A program made the position numbers and the translations under genes. The notes under the pieces were generated by a model. It did not search any database, was not told the origin of the DNA, and worked only from the letters and a program-made list of their open reading frames with translations. Below, piece after piece: positions 17,792 to 27,193 of a stretch of 64,000 nucleotides of DNA. Source of the DNA: Tissierellaceae bacterium (GTDB lineage Bacteria; Bacillota; Clostridia; Tissierellales; Tissierellaceae). Position 1 is the first letter of the stretch; every line of letters begins with the position of its first letter. Where the stretch lies: positions 25,250 through 89,249 of the forward strand of contig JAHDQA010000048.1 in NCBI GenBank assembly GCA_018434075.1, in the 5' to 3' direction.

Positions 17792-18898
17792 CTATCTTAA
17801 ATATTGGTCCAACTCATCTACTATTTTTTCTGTAGCATTTGTATTCATAAGTTTTTTCGCATTATGTCCCATTTTTAAAAGCTTCTCTTTGTCATGTATT
17901 AATTCAAATATAGTTTTACTTAGTGCTTCCCCATCAATATCTTTTTCTTTAATTACCACACTTGCCCCAGCCTCTTCAAATACTTTAGCATTATACTCTT
18001 GGTGATTTTCAGCAGTATATGCTTTAGGAATCAATATGCTTGGAATTCCCAAAGCGCTTATTTCAGCCAATGTAATTGCACCAGCACTAGCAATGGCTAA
18101 TGTGGCAATATTTAAAGCTTTTGGCAACTCGTATAAATAAGGGAATATTTTAATATTTTTGCAAGAGCTTACGCCCAGTTTATCTAATTCTTCTTCAAAA
18201 TTATCATAATGAGATTTTCCAGTTATGTGAATTAATTGAATATCATTCTCACCTGATATGTTTTTAATAAAATTTAGAATCGCTTCATTTAAGCTTTTTT
18301 GTCCTCCACTTCCACCAAAAGACAATACTATTGGTTTGTCTCTTTCAATATCAAATTCTTTATAAGCAGCATCTTTATCTACCAAAAATAATTCTTCTCT
18401 TATAGGATTCCCAGTTAATATAATTCGATCTGGATTTTTGAAATACTTCTTAGACTCATCAAAAGTTACAAAAACCTTGCTAGCATATCTAGAAAGAATC
18501 TTGTTTGTTATCCCGGGATAAGCATTTTGCTCATGTATACAAATCGGAACTTTCTTTACTTTACCCATGTATGATATAGGAAAACAAACATATCCGCCAG
18601 TAGCTATTATGAGTTTCGGTTTTATTTCATCTATTATTTTCCTCGAATCATTCAATCCAAGTAACAGCTCTTTTGCTGATGAAAAAGATTCTTTATTTAA
18701 ACTTCTTGGCATGCCTTTGACTCTTACGTATCTATATTTGTATCCTTCTCTTTCAGCTAGATCTTTTTCCATCCCATTGGGTGTTCCAACATAGTATATG
18801 TCTACATTGTCTTTGTATCTTTTTTTTATTTCATTTGCAATAGCTAAAGCAGGATAAATATGTCCTCCAGTGCCACCACCACTAACTATTATGTTCAT
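17792..18898 (-). CDS. murG: UDP-GlcNAc:lipid I GlcNAc transferase MurG
   Basis: Peripheral membrane glycosyltransferase (GT28) that makes lipid II from lipid I. 368 aa from the ATG at 18898, with GGGAG upstream; it overlaps the ftsW end by 17 bp. Motifs: GGGTGGHIYPALAIA (N-terminal G-loop), IHEQNAYPG, SFGGSGGQKSLNEA and ASAGAITLAEISALGIPSIL in the UDP-GlcNAc site. Cluster order ftsW-murG-ftsQ is the usual one for Firmicutes. Confidence 0.97.
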   Translation of the reverse strand: MNIIVSGGGTGGHIYPALAIANEIKKRYKDNVDIYYVGTPNGMEKDLAEREGYKYRYVRVKGMPRSLNKESFSSAKELLLGLNDSRKIIDEIKPKLIIATGGYVCFPISYMGKVKKVPICIHEQNAYPGITNKILSRYASKVFVTFDESKKYFKNPDRIILTGNPIREELFLVDKDAAYKEFDIERDKPIVLSFGGSGGQKSLNEAILNFIKNISGENDIQLIHITGKSHYDNFEEELDKLGVSSCKNIKIFPYLYELPKALNIATLAIASAGAITLAEISALGIPSILIPKAYTAENHQEYNAKVFEEAGASVVIKEKDIDGEALSKTIFELIHDKEKLLKMGHNAKKLMNTNATEKIVDELDQYLR

Positions 18899-20021
18899 TT
18901 TTTTTACTCCCACCTATTTTTGTATATCTTGATATATTTAATAAAATGCCAATACTTGCTAGATAAAAAATTAAAGATGTACCTCCAGAACTTATAAATG
19001 GTAAATTTATTCCTGTTGGTGGTATGCTAGAAGTTACAACAGCAATGTTCATAAATGCTTGTATTGCTATCAATGAGCCTATACCACATGAAACAAAAAA
19101 AGCAAATTTATCATTCGAATTCTTTGCTACATTAAATGCTCTGAAAATTATTATTGCATAAAGGGCTAGTATAAATGTAGTTCCAACAAGTCCTAATTCC
19201 TCTCCAATTATCGAGAAAATAAAATCATTATAAGCCTCTGGTATGTAAAAGAACTTTTGCTTGCTTTTCCCAAGTCCAACTCCAAACAGTCCACCCGAGC
19301 CTAAAGCATATAATGACTGAACTATTTGATAGCCATCCCCCAATTTATCTGCAAAAGGATCCCTAAAAGATTTTATACGCTCCAATCTGTATTCGTTTCC
19401 TTCAGAATAGATAGCTACTCTTATAAAAATAGTTGCTAATACTCCTGATATTATAAAAACATAATATGGCATTCCAGCAATAAAATACATGCTTAGCATT
19501 GTCCCTGCCACTGTTATAGATGTACTTAAATCCTTTTGTAAATAAACTAATCCCGTTGACAATCCAATTACTAAAAACGCTGGGATCAATCCATCTTTTA
19601 AAGATGAGACTTTTTCTTTCTTGTTTTCTAGGAATGATGCAAAAAATATTATGCTTCCAAGTTTTATTGCATCTGATGGCATAAAAGTAGTAAAACCTAA
19701 GTTTAACCATCTTCTTGCACCTTTTAATTCTATTCCCAATGGAGTAAATATAAGCAATCCGAGTATAATCGTAAATACATATATCAGCGTTGAATGCTTT
19801 TTCCAAATATGGTAATCAATATTCATCAATACTATCATAGTTATTAAGCCTAATATTGCCCAAATAAACTGTCTCTTGAAAAAATATAACGCATCACCAA
19901 ATTCAAGTAAAGCCTTTGGAGAACTTGCACTATAAACCATTATTACTCCTATAAAAACTAACATTATGGTAGAAAAAAGAATATAAAAATCTGGTTCATG
20001 TTTTCGAAATTTGCTTTTCAT
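18882..20021 (-). CDS. ftsW: peptidoglycan glycosyltransferase FtsW (SEDS family)
   Basis: Polytopic SEDS glycosyltransferase that polymerises lipid II with its cognate class B PBP at the septum. 379 aa, about 10 membrane segments. Signature GVGLGKSKQKFFYIPEAYND and EELGLVGT, and the C-terminal PPTGINLPFISSGGTSL, are clear. In spore-formers the gene here may be spoVE; with no spore genes around it FtsW is the simpler call. It lies between murD (5 bp) and murG (overlap). Confidence 0.93.
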   Translation of the reverse strand: MKSKFRKHEPDFYILFSTIMLVFIGVIMVYSASSPKALLEFGDALYFFKRQFIWAILGLITMIVLMNIDYHIWKKHSTLIYVFTIILGLLIFTPLGIELKGARRWLNLGFTTFMPSDAIKLGSIIFFASFLENKKEKVSSLKDGLIPAFLVIGLSTGLVYLQKDLSTSITVAGTMLSMYFIAGMPYYVFIISGVLATIFIRVAIYSEGNEYRLERIKSFRDPFADKLGDGYQIVQSLYALGSGGLFGVGLGKSKQKFFYIPEAYNDFIFSIIGEELGLVGTTFILALYAIIIFRAFNVAKNSNDKFAFFVSCGIGSLIAIQAFMNIAVVTSSIPPTGINLPFISSGGTSLIFYLASIGILLNISRYTKIGGSKKNEHNS

Positions 20022-20026
20022 TCAAC

Positions 20027-21382
20027 TCACTCCATAATGTCATTAACAATTTTCTTGAAATGATCTCCTCTTTCTTCGTAGTTCTTGTACATGTCCCAGC
20101 TTGCACACGCAGGAGACAAGAGCACTTGGTCATTTGGAGAGCTCATGTTATGTGCAATGTCAACAGCTTCCTTCATATCATTTGCAATAAATACATTTAA
20201 AAAATCATTGTTGTAAGCAGTATCTCTAATTTTTTCTTTTGTTTGCCCAAGCACAATCAATACCTTGCACTTATCTTTAAGCGCTTCTATCAATCGAGTA
20301 TAGTCAGCATTTTTATCATAACCACCAGCAATTAATATGATTGGCCCTTTGAGTGCTTCAATAGCCTTAATACTCGACTCCACATTTGTTCCTTTTGAAT
20401 CGTTGTAGTATTCTACATCATTTTTGGTGGTTACATATTCTATTCTATGTGCGACTCCTCTGAAAGTGCTAAGAACTTTTTCTATTGAATCATTAGATAT
20501 TCCTAAATACTTGCATATAGCTAAAACGCCACAAATGTTTTCTAAATTGTGTTTTCCAGGTAATTTAATTCTTTCAATGTCAATTATTTCTTCCTCAATA
20601 TGTTCATTCCTATAAATAATCTTACTGTCATTGACAAAAATACCTTCATCAATAGTGTTATTTACGCTAAAATACATAAGTTTTGGCTTTCTATTTATGT
20701 TAATATGCCTCAATATATCATCGTCATAGTTTAAAACAAGCAAATCTTCTTCTTTCTGATTCGCAAATATCTTTGATTTTGCAGCAATATAACTGTCCAT
20801 AGAGCCATGCCAATTCAAGTGATCCTCGGTTATGTTAAGTATTAACGCAACTTTTGGCCTAAAGTCATTAGTATATTCTAATTGAAAGCTGCTTAATTCT
20901 ACAACAAAATGATCATCATGAGAACAATTTGTAAGTCTTTCGATAATAGGAGTACCTATATTGCCTAATGATTCAACTTTAAGTCCTTCTTGCCTAAGTA
21001 TTTCAGTTAGCAATACTGTAGATGTAGTTTTTCCATTTGTACCAGTTATTCCGTATATATTTGAACTTTTTCTGTAGTGATACGCTAATTCAATATCTGA
21101 AATTATGGGTATTAATGATGATTTAGCTTTTAATATCACTTCGTGATATGGTGGAAAGCCAGGACTTGTTATTACGATGTCCATATCCTTTATCAATTCA
21201 CTTTTCGAATCTAATATAACTATATTGCTAATTCCAAAATTGTCCAGTTTTTCAACAATCTCTGTGTATGGTAGGTCATCATATACATAAATGTTATTTG
21301 TCTTAGATCTTAGAAAATTCAAAACAGAAATTCCCGTCAAACCAACACCTAGTACTAATACTTTCTTGTTTTCCAATATCAT
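20027..21382 (-). CDS. murD: UDP-N-acetylmuramoyl-L-alanine--D-glutamate ligase
   Basis: Mur ligase that adds D-Glu to UDP-MurNAc-L-Ala in the cytoplasm. 451 aa, three domains: N-terminal Rossmann (VLVLGVGLTGISVLNFL), central ATPase with GITGTNGKTTSTVLL, and C-terminal domain with YNDSKGTNVESSIKAIEAL and SPACASWDMYKNYEERG. Normal family length. It sits between mraY (12 bp) and ftsW (5 bp). Confidence 0.97.
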   Translation of the reverse strand: MILENKKVLVLGVGLTGISVLNFLRSKTNNIYVYDDLPYTEIVEKLDNFGISNIVILDSKSELIKDMDIVITSPGFPPYHEVILKAKSSLIPIISDIELAYHYRKSSNIYGITGTNGKTTSTVLLTEILRQEGLKVESLGNIGTPIIERLTNCSHDDHFVVELSSFQLEYTNDFRPKVALILNITEDHLNWHGSMDSYIAAKSKIFANQKEEDLLVLNYDDDILRHININRKPKLMYFSVNNTIDEGIFVNDSKIIYRNEHIEEEIIDIERIKLPGKHNLENICGVLAICKYLGISNDSIEKVLSTFRGVAHRIEYVTTKNDVEYYNDSKGTNVESSIKAIEALKGPIILIAGGYDKNADYTRLIEALKDKCKVLIVLGQTKEKIRDTAYNNDFLNVFIANDMKEAVDIAHNMSSPNDQVLLSPACASWDMYKNYEERGDHFKKIVNDIME

Positions 21383-21394
21383 TTCTACACCATC

Positions 21395-22357
21395 CTATAC
21401 ACTAAATATGCCAATAAGTGCAAATATAATGCTTAAAATCCAAAACATATATACTACATTTATTTCTTTCCATCCTAATTGCTCAAAATGATGATGAAGT
21501 GGAGCCATCTTAAAAACTCTTTTCCCTGTCATTTTAAAACTGACCACCTGAATTATTACTGATAAGGCTTCAACAAAAAAAATCCCACCTACAATTGGAA
21601 TTAAAAGCAATTTTCCTGAAAGCAATGCTATTGATGCTACTGCACCACCCAATGCTAATGATCCTGTGTCTCCCATGAATATTTTAGCAGGATGGTGATT
21701 AAAATATAAAAATCCCAATAAACCTCCAACAAGTGAGGAGCAAATTATTGAAAAATTATTTAGTCCCGACTTGTAAGCTATGTATGCAAAAGCAGAAAAA
21801 AATATTATCGAAATTCCGCTTGCTAATCCATCTAAACCATCAGTCAAATTAACGGCATTTACAGTTCCCAAAATCACAATCAAGAGAAAAGGTATTGTTA
21901 ATACGCCTAAATCAAGATATCTGCCTGATGTAAAGGGAATCCAAAATTCAGCAGAATTCTGCGTATTGATCATATAATATGCCAACAAAATGCAAGAAAA
22001 AACAAGTTGTCCGATGATCTTTTGAATAGCTGTTAATCCAAGATTTCTCTTGAATTTCACCTTTAAAAAATCATCTAAAAACCCAACTAATCCGAATCCC
22101 AAAGTAATGAACAATATCATAATGCTATCGCTTGTTTTAACACCATAAATGATGTATGAAATTAGCAAAGCAATTAAAAATATTATGCCGCCCATGGTTG
22201 GAGTCCCAGATTTTGCCATATGGGAAATAGGCCCATCTTCTCTGATACTCTGTTTTGCCTTCATATCAGTTAAAATTTTGATAACTTTCGGTCCTATCAA
22301 TATACTTAATACTAAACTAGTAGCAATGCTCAAAAACAATTTTAGTTGAAAACTCAT
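21395..22357 (-). CDS. mraY: phospho-N-acetylmuramoyl-pentapeptide transferase
   Basis: Polytopic membrane enzyme that transfers phospho-MurNAc-pentapeptide to undecaprenyl phosphate, making lipid I. 320 aa, about 10 membrane segments. Catalytic motifs: GFLDDFLKV (Asp pair), NLTDGLDGLA, NHHPAKIFMGDTGSLALGG and APLHHHFEQLGW. The 89-bp gap upstream separates it directly from the PBP gene; murE and murF, which usually stand there, are missing. Confidence 0.97.
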   Translation of the reverse strand: MSFQLKLFLSIATSLVLSILIGPKVIKILTDMKAKQSIREDGPISHMAKSGTPTMGGIIFLIALLISYIIYGVKTSDSIMILFITLGFGLVGFLDDFLKVKFKRNLGLTAIQKIIGQLVFSCILLAYYMINTQNSAEFWIPFTSGRYLDLGVLTIPFLLIVILGTVNAVNLTDGLDGLASGISIIFFSAFAYIAYKSGLNNFSIICSSLVGGLLGFLYFNHHPAKIFMGDTGSLALGGAVASIALLSGKLLLIPIVGGIFFVEALSVIIQVVSFKMTGKRVFKMAPLHHHFEQLGWKEINVVYMFWILSIIFALIGIFSV

Positions 22358-22446
22358 TATTGTCTCTCCTTATATTGTAGTTTACCTTTATATTATATAA
22401 AAAAAATGATTGTATTACTAGTAGGTTAATAATTTATTATTATTTA

Positions 22447-24426
22447 TTAATTTGCATTTTTGAAATACAAGTCAACAATGGAATTCACTTCAATTTCTTC
22501 ACCTGCAGATGGATGTTGTTTAGTGACTTTGCTCGATTCTGAAATTTCCTCATAATCAATTACATACTTCAAACCCAACTCTTTGAGTATTTTTGTCGCT
22601 TCTACAACACTTAATCCTACAAGATCTGGAACTATTAGAGTTTCTGTGGTTTCACTCAGTTCTTCATCAGTAAATTCTCTTGGAACAGATAGATATTCTA
22701 GAGTGTTTTCAATAACCATTTTCGCATATGGGCCAGCAACAGTTCCACCGTAATATATGTCAGTAGGTTCATCTACAATAACTAAAACCGCAATCCTTGG
22801 ATTGTCCACTGGTGCAATTCCTCCAAAAGATGAAATGTATTTCCCAGGTACATATTTACCATCGATTATTTTTTCAGCTGTTCCAGTTTTCCCGCCCACT
22901 CTATATCCAGGAATATAAGTCTTTGTTCCAGTACCTTCTGTAACTGTTTTTTCAAGCATTTCTAAAAGCACCTTGCTTGTCGTCTCAGAAATAACTTGTC
23001 TCTTTATTTCCGGCTTGTATTCTTTAATTAAATTTCCATCATCATCACTTACTGCTTTGACAATATGTGGTGTCATTAAGTTGCCCCCATTTGCTGCTGC
23101 TGATATAGCATTTATCATTTGAATTGGAGTAACAGCAACACTATGTCCATATGAAATTGTAGCTAGATTTACATCTCTGATGTCTTCAACTCTTTTTGGA
23201 ATAATTCCCTTTTGTTCTCCAGATAAATCAATGCCAGTTAGTTCACCAAACCCAAAAGCTTTTATGTACTCTAGCATTTTCTCTTTACCTACACTATTTG
23301 CCATATTTATAAAAGCGATATTGCAAGAATTGGCAAAAGCTTCGTATAAATCTTGATCTCCATGCGGATCATACCATTTTGCACATCTTAAAGTAACTTT
23401 TGGAATTTCCTTATAAAATCCATTACAATAGAAGTGAGTGTTTTTGTTAACGACTCCCTCTTCTAATGCAGCAGCTGCTGTTACAATCTTAAATGTAGAA
23501 CCAGGTTCATATAAGTCATTAACGGAGTAATTTCTCCAAAGCTTGAACCATTCATTTTGAAGTTCTTCTGTGCTTAAATTGGACCACTCAGATTTAGTCT
23601 CCTGATCCATTGGATCTCTAGGTGAGTTTGGATTATAATCTGGTTTATTTGCTAATGCTAAAATCTCTCCTGTCATTGGGTCCATGACAATTATATTCAC
23701 ACTCTTAGCCTTATTATCTTCCAGTGCTTTTGATGCAGCTTCTTCTGCAAAACGTTGAATGTTTTCATCGATCGTCAACAATAAGTTATATCCATTCTGT
23801 CCTTCATATATAATTTCACCATCATATGGAAGCTGCTTGTTTTTAGCATCAGTTAATTTTATCCAAAGTCCAGGTGTACCTTTTAAGTATGAGTCGAAAG
23901 TCTTTTCAATTCCATATTGTCCATTGTTATCAACATCTGTAAATCCTATAACATAAGATGCAAAATTATTAAGTGGATAATATCTCTTAGTTCCTTCTGT
24001 AATAGATATACCAGTAATGTTTAAATTCTTTAATTCTTCAGCTTGTTCCATAGTTATGGCTTGTTTTAGTTTCTTCATGTTTGTACCATTTTTAATTAAA
24101 TTTACAATTTCATCTTCTGCTACTTCAATAATAGGTGAAATTTTCTTTGCAACTTCTTCTGGATTTTCAATCTCCGAAACATATGCCCAAACAGTATATG
24201 ATGGAGTGTTTATGGCTAGTTTTCTACCATTTCTATCGTAAATAATGCCCCTCGTTGGTTCTATCTCAACTGATTTAGTCCATTGTCTTAAAGCTTGCTT
24301 TTTTAAATCATTTGCTTCTACTACTTGAATTTTTATCAACTTGTAAAATAAAAAAAACACGACTAAAGACACTACTGCAATAGCAATCTTCAATCGCACG
24401 AAATTGGCTCTATTTGGCTTTTTCAT
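22447..24426 (-). CDS. class B penicillin-binding protein with one PASTA domain (FtsI/SpoVD type)
   Basis: Membrane-anchored transpeptidase that crosslinks septal peptidoglycan with FtsW. 659 aa. N-terminal membrane segment (about 13-30), PBP dimer domain (about 50-200), transpeptidase domain with SxxK STFK (310-313), SxN SCN (367-369) and KTGT (513-516), then one PASTA domain at the C-terminus (about 600-657, VPDLVGLSVVEATKIL). Firmicute clusters carry FtsI/PBP2B and sometimes SpoVD here; the sequence alone does not choose. Encoded just after ftsL. Confidence 0.92.
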   Translation of the reverse strand: MKKPNRANFVRLKIAIAVVSLVVFFLFYKLIKIQVVEANDLKKQALRQWTKSVEIEPTRGIIYDRNGRKLAINTPSYTVWAYVSEIENPEEVAKKISPIIEVAEDEIVNLIKNGTNMKKLKQAITMEQAEELKNLNITGISITEGTKRYYPLNNFASYVIGFTDVDNNGQYGIEKTFDSYLKGTPGLWIKLTDAKNKQLPYDGEIIYEGQNGYNLLLTIDENIQRFAEEAASKALEDNKAKSVNIIVMDPMTGEILALANKPDYNPNSPRDPMDQETKSEWSNLSTEELQNEWFKLWRNYSVNDLYEPGSTFKIVTAAAALEEGVVNKNTHFYCNGFYKEIPKVTLRCAKWYDPHGDQDLYEAFANSCNIAFINMANSVGKEKMLEYIKAFGFGELTGIDLSGEQKGIIPKRVEDIRDVNLATISYGHSVAVTPIQMINAISAAANGGNLMTPHIVKAVSDDDGNLIKEYKPEIKRQVISETTSKVLLEMLEKTVTEGTGTKTYIPGYRVGGKTGTAEKIIDGKYVPGKYISSFGGIAPVDNPRIAVLVIVDEPTDIYYGGTVAGPYAKMVIENTLEYLSVPREFTDEELSETTETLIVPDLVGLSVVEATKILKELGLKYVIDYEEISESSKVTKQHPSAGEEIEVNSIVDLYFKNAN

Positions 24427-24438
24427 TTTTAATCACCT

Positions 24439-24864
24439 CTAATACAAACTAGAAAAAAAGCTTAGAACACTCTTGATTTTATCTATTAAGCTATATTGTA
24501 CAGCATCATTAGTTTCATCAACAGCGATATAAACTATCTGATCTTTCTGCGGATAGCTCATGCCTAATATATCTTCAGCTTCTCTTTCTATTTCCTGGTT
24601 ATTTTTAAGACCTTCTAGTTTCGCAGATAAGTCATCTCTTTGTCTGTTTAATTCTTGTTTTTGTTTCTGTAATTGGTTGATTTCTAGTCTCATCATTTGA
24701 ATATCTGAATAGCGTTGTAATAAAAATACAGAAGATATTAAAAAGCAAATAGAAATAAGTATGTAGGAAGTTTTGTTAATAGCAGTTTTCTTATGTACTA
24801 GCTTTTCTTTTTTTTCTACATAAGTCTCTTGCATAAGTTCATAGTCCATTTTTTCTGCAATCAT
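24439..24864 (-). CDS. ftsL: cell division protein FtsL
   Basis: Short bitopic protein of the FtsLB(DivIC)-FtsQ complex. 141 aa: cytoplasmic tail, one membrane segment (about 31-49, SYILISICFLISSVFLL), extracytoplasmic coiled coil (MMRLEINQLQKQKQELNRQ) and the terminal EAEDILGMSYPQKDQIVYI. Sequence conservation in this family is low; the call rests on topology and the place between rsmH and the PBP gene. GGGGAGG lies 7 bp before the ATG. Confidence 0.87.
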   Translation of the reverse strand: MIAEKMDYELMQETYVEKKEKLVHKKTAINKTSYILISICFLISSVFLLQRYSDIQMMRLEINQLQKQKQELNRQRDDLSAKLEGLKNNQEIEREAEDILGMSYPQKDQIVYIAVDETNDAVQYSLIDKIKSVLSFFSSLY

Positions 24865-24885
24865 TATAATACCTCCCCTTCATTA

Positions 24886-25818
24886 CTAAATTCTCTCCGC
24901 TATTCTAAGTTTTGCAGAATGCGATCGAGGATTTTCAACTATCTCATCATCTGATGGCAATATAGGCTTTTTTGTTATAATTTCAATTTTTTTAACATGA
25001 TTACATACACATACAGGCAAATCCTTAGGACAAATACAATCAGTATTTAACTCCCTAAACTTATCTTTTACCAATCTATCTTCAAGCGAGTGGAAAGTTA
25101 TGATTGCAAGCCTGCCTCCTTCATTTAAAGCATCAACCATATCTTCAATAGTGTTTTCTAAAACTTCAAGTTCATTATTTACCTCTATTCTAATGGCTTG
25201 GAAAACTTTTTTCGCTGGGTGATGCCCTGATTGCCTTACTTTCTTAGGAATAGCTTTCTTTATTATACTTACTAATTCAAGTGTTGTATCTATAGATTTA
25301 TTTTTTCTTTCTTGAACTATAAATTCGGCTATTCTCTTTGCCCATTTTTCTTCACCATATTTATAAAATATATTAGTTAATTCATCTAAGCTGTATTCAT
25401 TAACTACATTCCACGCCGAAAAATCTCTAGTAGTATCCATTCTCATGTCTAGAGGAGCATCTAAATTATATGAAAAACCCCTTTGTGCAGTATCTAGTTG
25501 ATGAGAGGAAACTCCTAAGTCGACTAGTATGCCATCTACTTTAGAAATCCCTAATTCAGTTAGAACAGTTTTTATTTCGCTATAATTTCTATGTACGAGA
25601 AGAACTTTTTCTTTATATTCATCTAAAGTTTTTGAAGATTTATCAATTGCATCAATGTCTTGGTCTATCCCAATTAATTTCCCATTTTTTAGCCTTTTTG
25701 CTATTTCAATAGAATGACCGGCTCCTCCAATAGTTGCATCGACATATATCCCATTTTCTTTAATGTTTAAACCATTAATCACTTCATTGAGCATTACTGG
25801 TATATGTTTAAATTCCAT
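24886..25818 (-). CDS. rsmH: 16S rRNA (cytosine(1402)-N(4))-methyltransferase
   Basis: SAM-dependent methyltransferase that modifies C1402 of 16S rRNA in the P site. 310 aa from the ATG at 25818 (MEFKHIPVML), with AGGTG 6 bp upstream. SAM motif VDATIGGAGHSIEIA, DLGVSSHQLDTAQRGFSY and the C-terminal FHSLEDRLVKDKF are diagnostic. A cysteine-rich stretch (DCICPKDLPVCVC) near residue 270 is as in many clostridial RsmH proteins. It follows mraZ by 9 bp. Confidence 0.97.
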   Translation of the reverse strand: MEFKHIPVMLNEVINGLNIKENGIYVDATIGGAGHSIEIAKRLKNGKLIGIDQDIDAIDKSSKTLDEYKEKVLLVHRNYSEIKTVLTELGISKVDGILVDLGVSSHQLDTAQRGFSYNLDAPLDMRMDTTRDFSAWNVVNEYSLDELTNIFYKYGEEKWAKRIAEFIVQERKNKSIDTTLELVSIIKKAIPKKVRQSGHHPAKKVFQAIRIEVNNELEVLENTIEDMVDALNEGGRLAIITFHSLEDRLVKDKFRELNTDCICPKDLPVCVCNHVKKIEIITKKPILPSDDEIVENPRSHSAKLRIAERI

Positions 25819-25827
25819 ATATAACAC

Positions 25828-26259
25828 CTAAATTCCTAGCTGTGACATTTTTTCTGCGATGCTATCATAACTTAAATTATCATCGCCATTATATTCTTCC
25901 CATAGTTTTTTACTCCATATCTCCAACCTCGTAGATACACCAATAATAACTGCATCTTTTTCAAGTTGAGAATGCTCACGTAAGTTTGATGGTATTAAGA
26001 TGCGTCCTTGCTTGTCTAAACTACATTCAGTTGCTCCTGAAAAGAAAAATCTTACAAAAGCTCTCGCATCTTTGTTTGTCAATGGCAAGGATTTTAACTT
26101 TTGTTCTAATAAATCCCACTCATTTTTAGCATAAACAAAAAGACAGTTATCTAAGCCTTTTGTTAAAATAAACTCATATCCTAAGGGTTCGCGAAATTTA
26201 GATGGAATTGTCAATCTGCCTTTATCATCAAGAGTATGGAAATATTCACCAATTAACAT
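25828..26259 (-). CDS. mraZ: transcriptional regulator MraZ
   Basis: DNA-binding repressor of the division/cell-wall cluster that it heads. 143 aa, two AbrB-like repeats seen as [14 protein letters not shown] (about 11-24) and [14 protein letters not shown]. It forms a ring and binds repeated GTGG/TGGG boxes; three such boxes with 10-bp spacing are directly upstream (26280-26303). AGGGTGGG serves as the ribosome site. Confidence 0.96.
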   Translation of the reverse strand: MLIGEYFHTLDDKGRLTIPSKFREPLGYEFILTKGLDNCLFVYAKNEWDLLEQKLKSLPLTNKDARAFVRFFFSGATECSLDKQGRILIPSNLREHSQLEKDAVIIGVSTRLEIWSKKLWEEYNGDDNLSYDSIAEKMSQLGI

Positions 26260-26279
26260 TTTAATCCCACCCTATTTAT

Positions 26280-26303
26280 CCACTTTCCCCCACTTTGTAC
26301 CAC
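26280..26303 (-). promoter_or_regulatory. MraZ operator: three GTGG boxes at 10-bp spacing
   Basis: On the minus strand GTGG occurs at 26303-26300, 26293-26290 and 26283-26280, each followed by an AT-rich or purine-rich spacer, so the period is exactly 10 bp (one helical turn). This is the arrangement known for MraZ-binding repeats. A fourth GTGG (26270-26267) is off phase and is part of the ribosome site. Confidence 0.82.
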
Positions 26304-26316
26304 TATACGTATAGTG
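26301..26316. promoter_or_regulatory. perfect 16-bp palindrome upstream of mraZ
   Basis: CACTATACGTATAGTG is a perfect palindrome that overlaps the first MraZ box by three bases and contains TATAC/TATAG sequences that could act as a -10. It may be a further operator or just part of the promoter. Confidence 0.5.
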
Positions 26317-26361
26317 TATACCAATTGTTCAGAAATTTCTACTGTTTAATACGTTAAAGAT

Positions 26362-26380
26362 AAAAAAAGGACATATGTCC
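26362..26380 (-). terminator. second of two tandem terminators after lgt
   Basis: The palindrome GGACATATGTCC (26369-26380) is followed on the minus strand by seven T residues (A-run 26362-26368). It backs up the hairpin at 26391-26413 and insulates the mra operon from lgt. Confidence 0.65.
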
Positions 26381-26390
26381 CTAAAATAAA

Positions 26391-26413
26391 AAGCCCCTAG
26401 TATCTAGGGACTT
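26391..26413 (-). terminator. first terminator after lgt
   Basis: Stem CCCTAG/CTAGGG (26395-26400 with 26404-26409) extended by AAG/CTT across one mismatch, followed on the minus strand by TTTTTATTTTA. Confidence 0.75.
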
Positions 26414-26438
26414 AAAATAGTTTTATAGTTTTATAGTT

Positions 26439-27173
26439 TTATGTTTTGACTTTTTCTCTTTTTTTCTTAAAAATAATAACCCCTATGATTATAAATAACA
26501 GACTTATCAACTGAGCAACCCTGATACTTCCTAACATCAAACTATCAGTTCTTAACCCTTCAATAAAGAATCGCCCAATCGAGTAGAATATCATATACAA
26601 TGCAAAAACTTCACCATCGTTTTTAGCTATGTTCTTTTGATAGTATAGAAGTATGCCAAATCCGACTAAATTCCAAATTGATTCATATAAAAATGTGGGG
26701 TGAACTTTCTGGCCATCTATAATTATGCCCCAAGGCAAATTTGTTGGCCCACCATAAGCTTCTTTATTGGCATAGTTGCCCCATCTTCCAATGGATTGCC
26801 CAAGTATTAAACTAGGAGCAACTATATCAGCAAGTTTCCAGAAATTTATTTTCTTTATTCTTGCAAAAATAATCCCTACAATTATTCCTGCTATTATCGC
26901 TCCATGTATCGCTAATCCACCTGCTCTTATATTAAATATTTGAGATGGATTTTTAGAATAATATTCCCATTCAAATATAACATAATAAATTCTAGCACCA
27001 ATAATTGCGCTAGGTAAAAGAAATAATGCGAAGTCTAATATATCATCTTCTTTAATTCCTTTCTTCCTAGCAGATTTCAGTGCAAGTAATATCCCAATTA
27101 GCACTGCTGTAGATATGATTATACCATACCATTTAATTTCTATTCCAAATATAGTGAATGCAACAGAATACAT
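26439..27173 (-). CDS. lgt: phosphatidylglycerol:prolipoprotein diacylglyceryl transferase
   Basis: Membrane enzyme that adds diacylglycerol to the lipobox cysteine of prelipoproteins. 244 aa, about 7 membrane segments. Signature GQSIGRWGNYANKEAYG and the downstream HPTFLYESIWNL are diagnostic; RFFIEGLRTDSL is the conserved C-terminal block. It would act on the lipoprotein at 3652. The lipoprotein-modifying Lit homologue at 34333 is in the same window but not adjacent. Confidence 0.96.
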   Translation of the reverse strand: MYSVAFTIFGIEIKWYGIIISTAVLIGILLALKSARKKGIKEDDILDFALFLLPSAIIGARIYYVIFEWEYYSKNPSQIFNIRAGGLAIHGAIIAGIIVGIIFARIKKINFWKLADIVAPSLILGQSIGRWGNYANKEAYGGPTNLPWGIIIDGQKVHPTFLYESIWNLVGFGILLYYQKNIAKNDGEVFALYMIFYSIGRFFIEGLRTDSLMLGSIRVAQLISLLFIIIGVIIFKKKREKVKT

Positions 27174-27193
27174 TTTTCTACCCCCCGCTATAC

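Noticed and set aside
19402-19806. A 134-codon minus-strand frame within ftsW
   Set aside because: It is an overlapping frame of a clear SEDS gene; composition is not protein-like.
14074-26259. Searching the division cluster for hidden murE, murF or ftsA remnants
   Set aside because: All gaps between genes are short (up to 89 bp) and hold no coding remnants that I can recognise.
26417-26440. Short tandem TTTTATAG units after lgt, considered as a repeat or CRISPR fragment
   Set aside because: About three 9-bp units in an AT-rich tail; no spacers, and simple slippage explains it.
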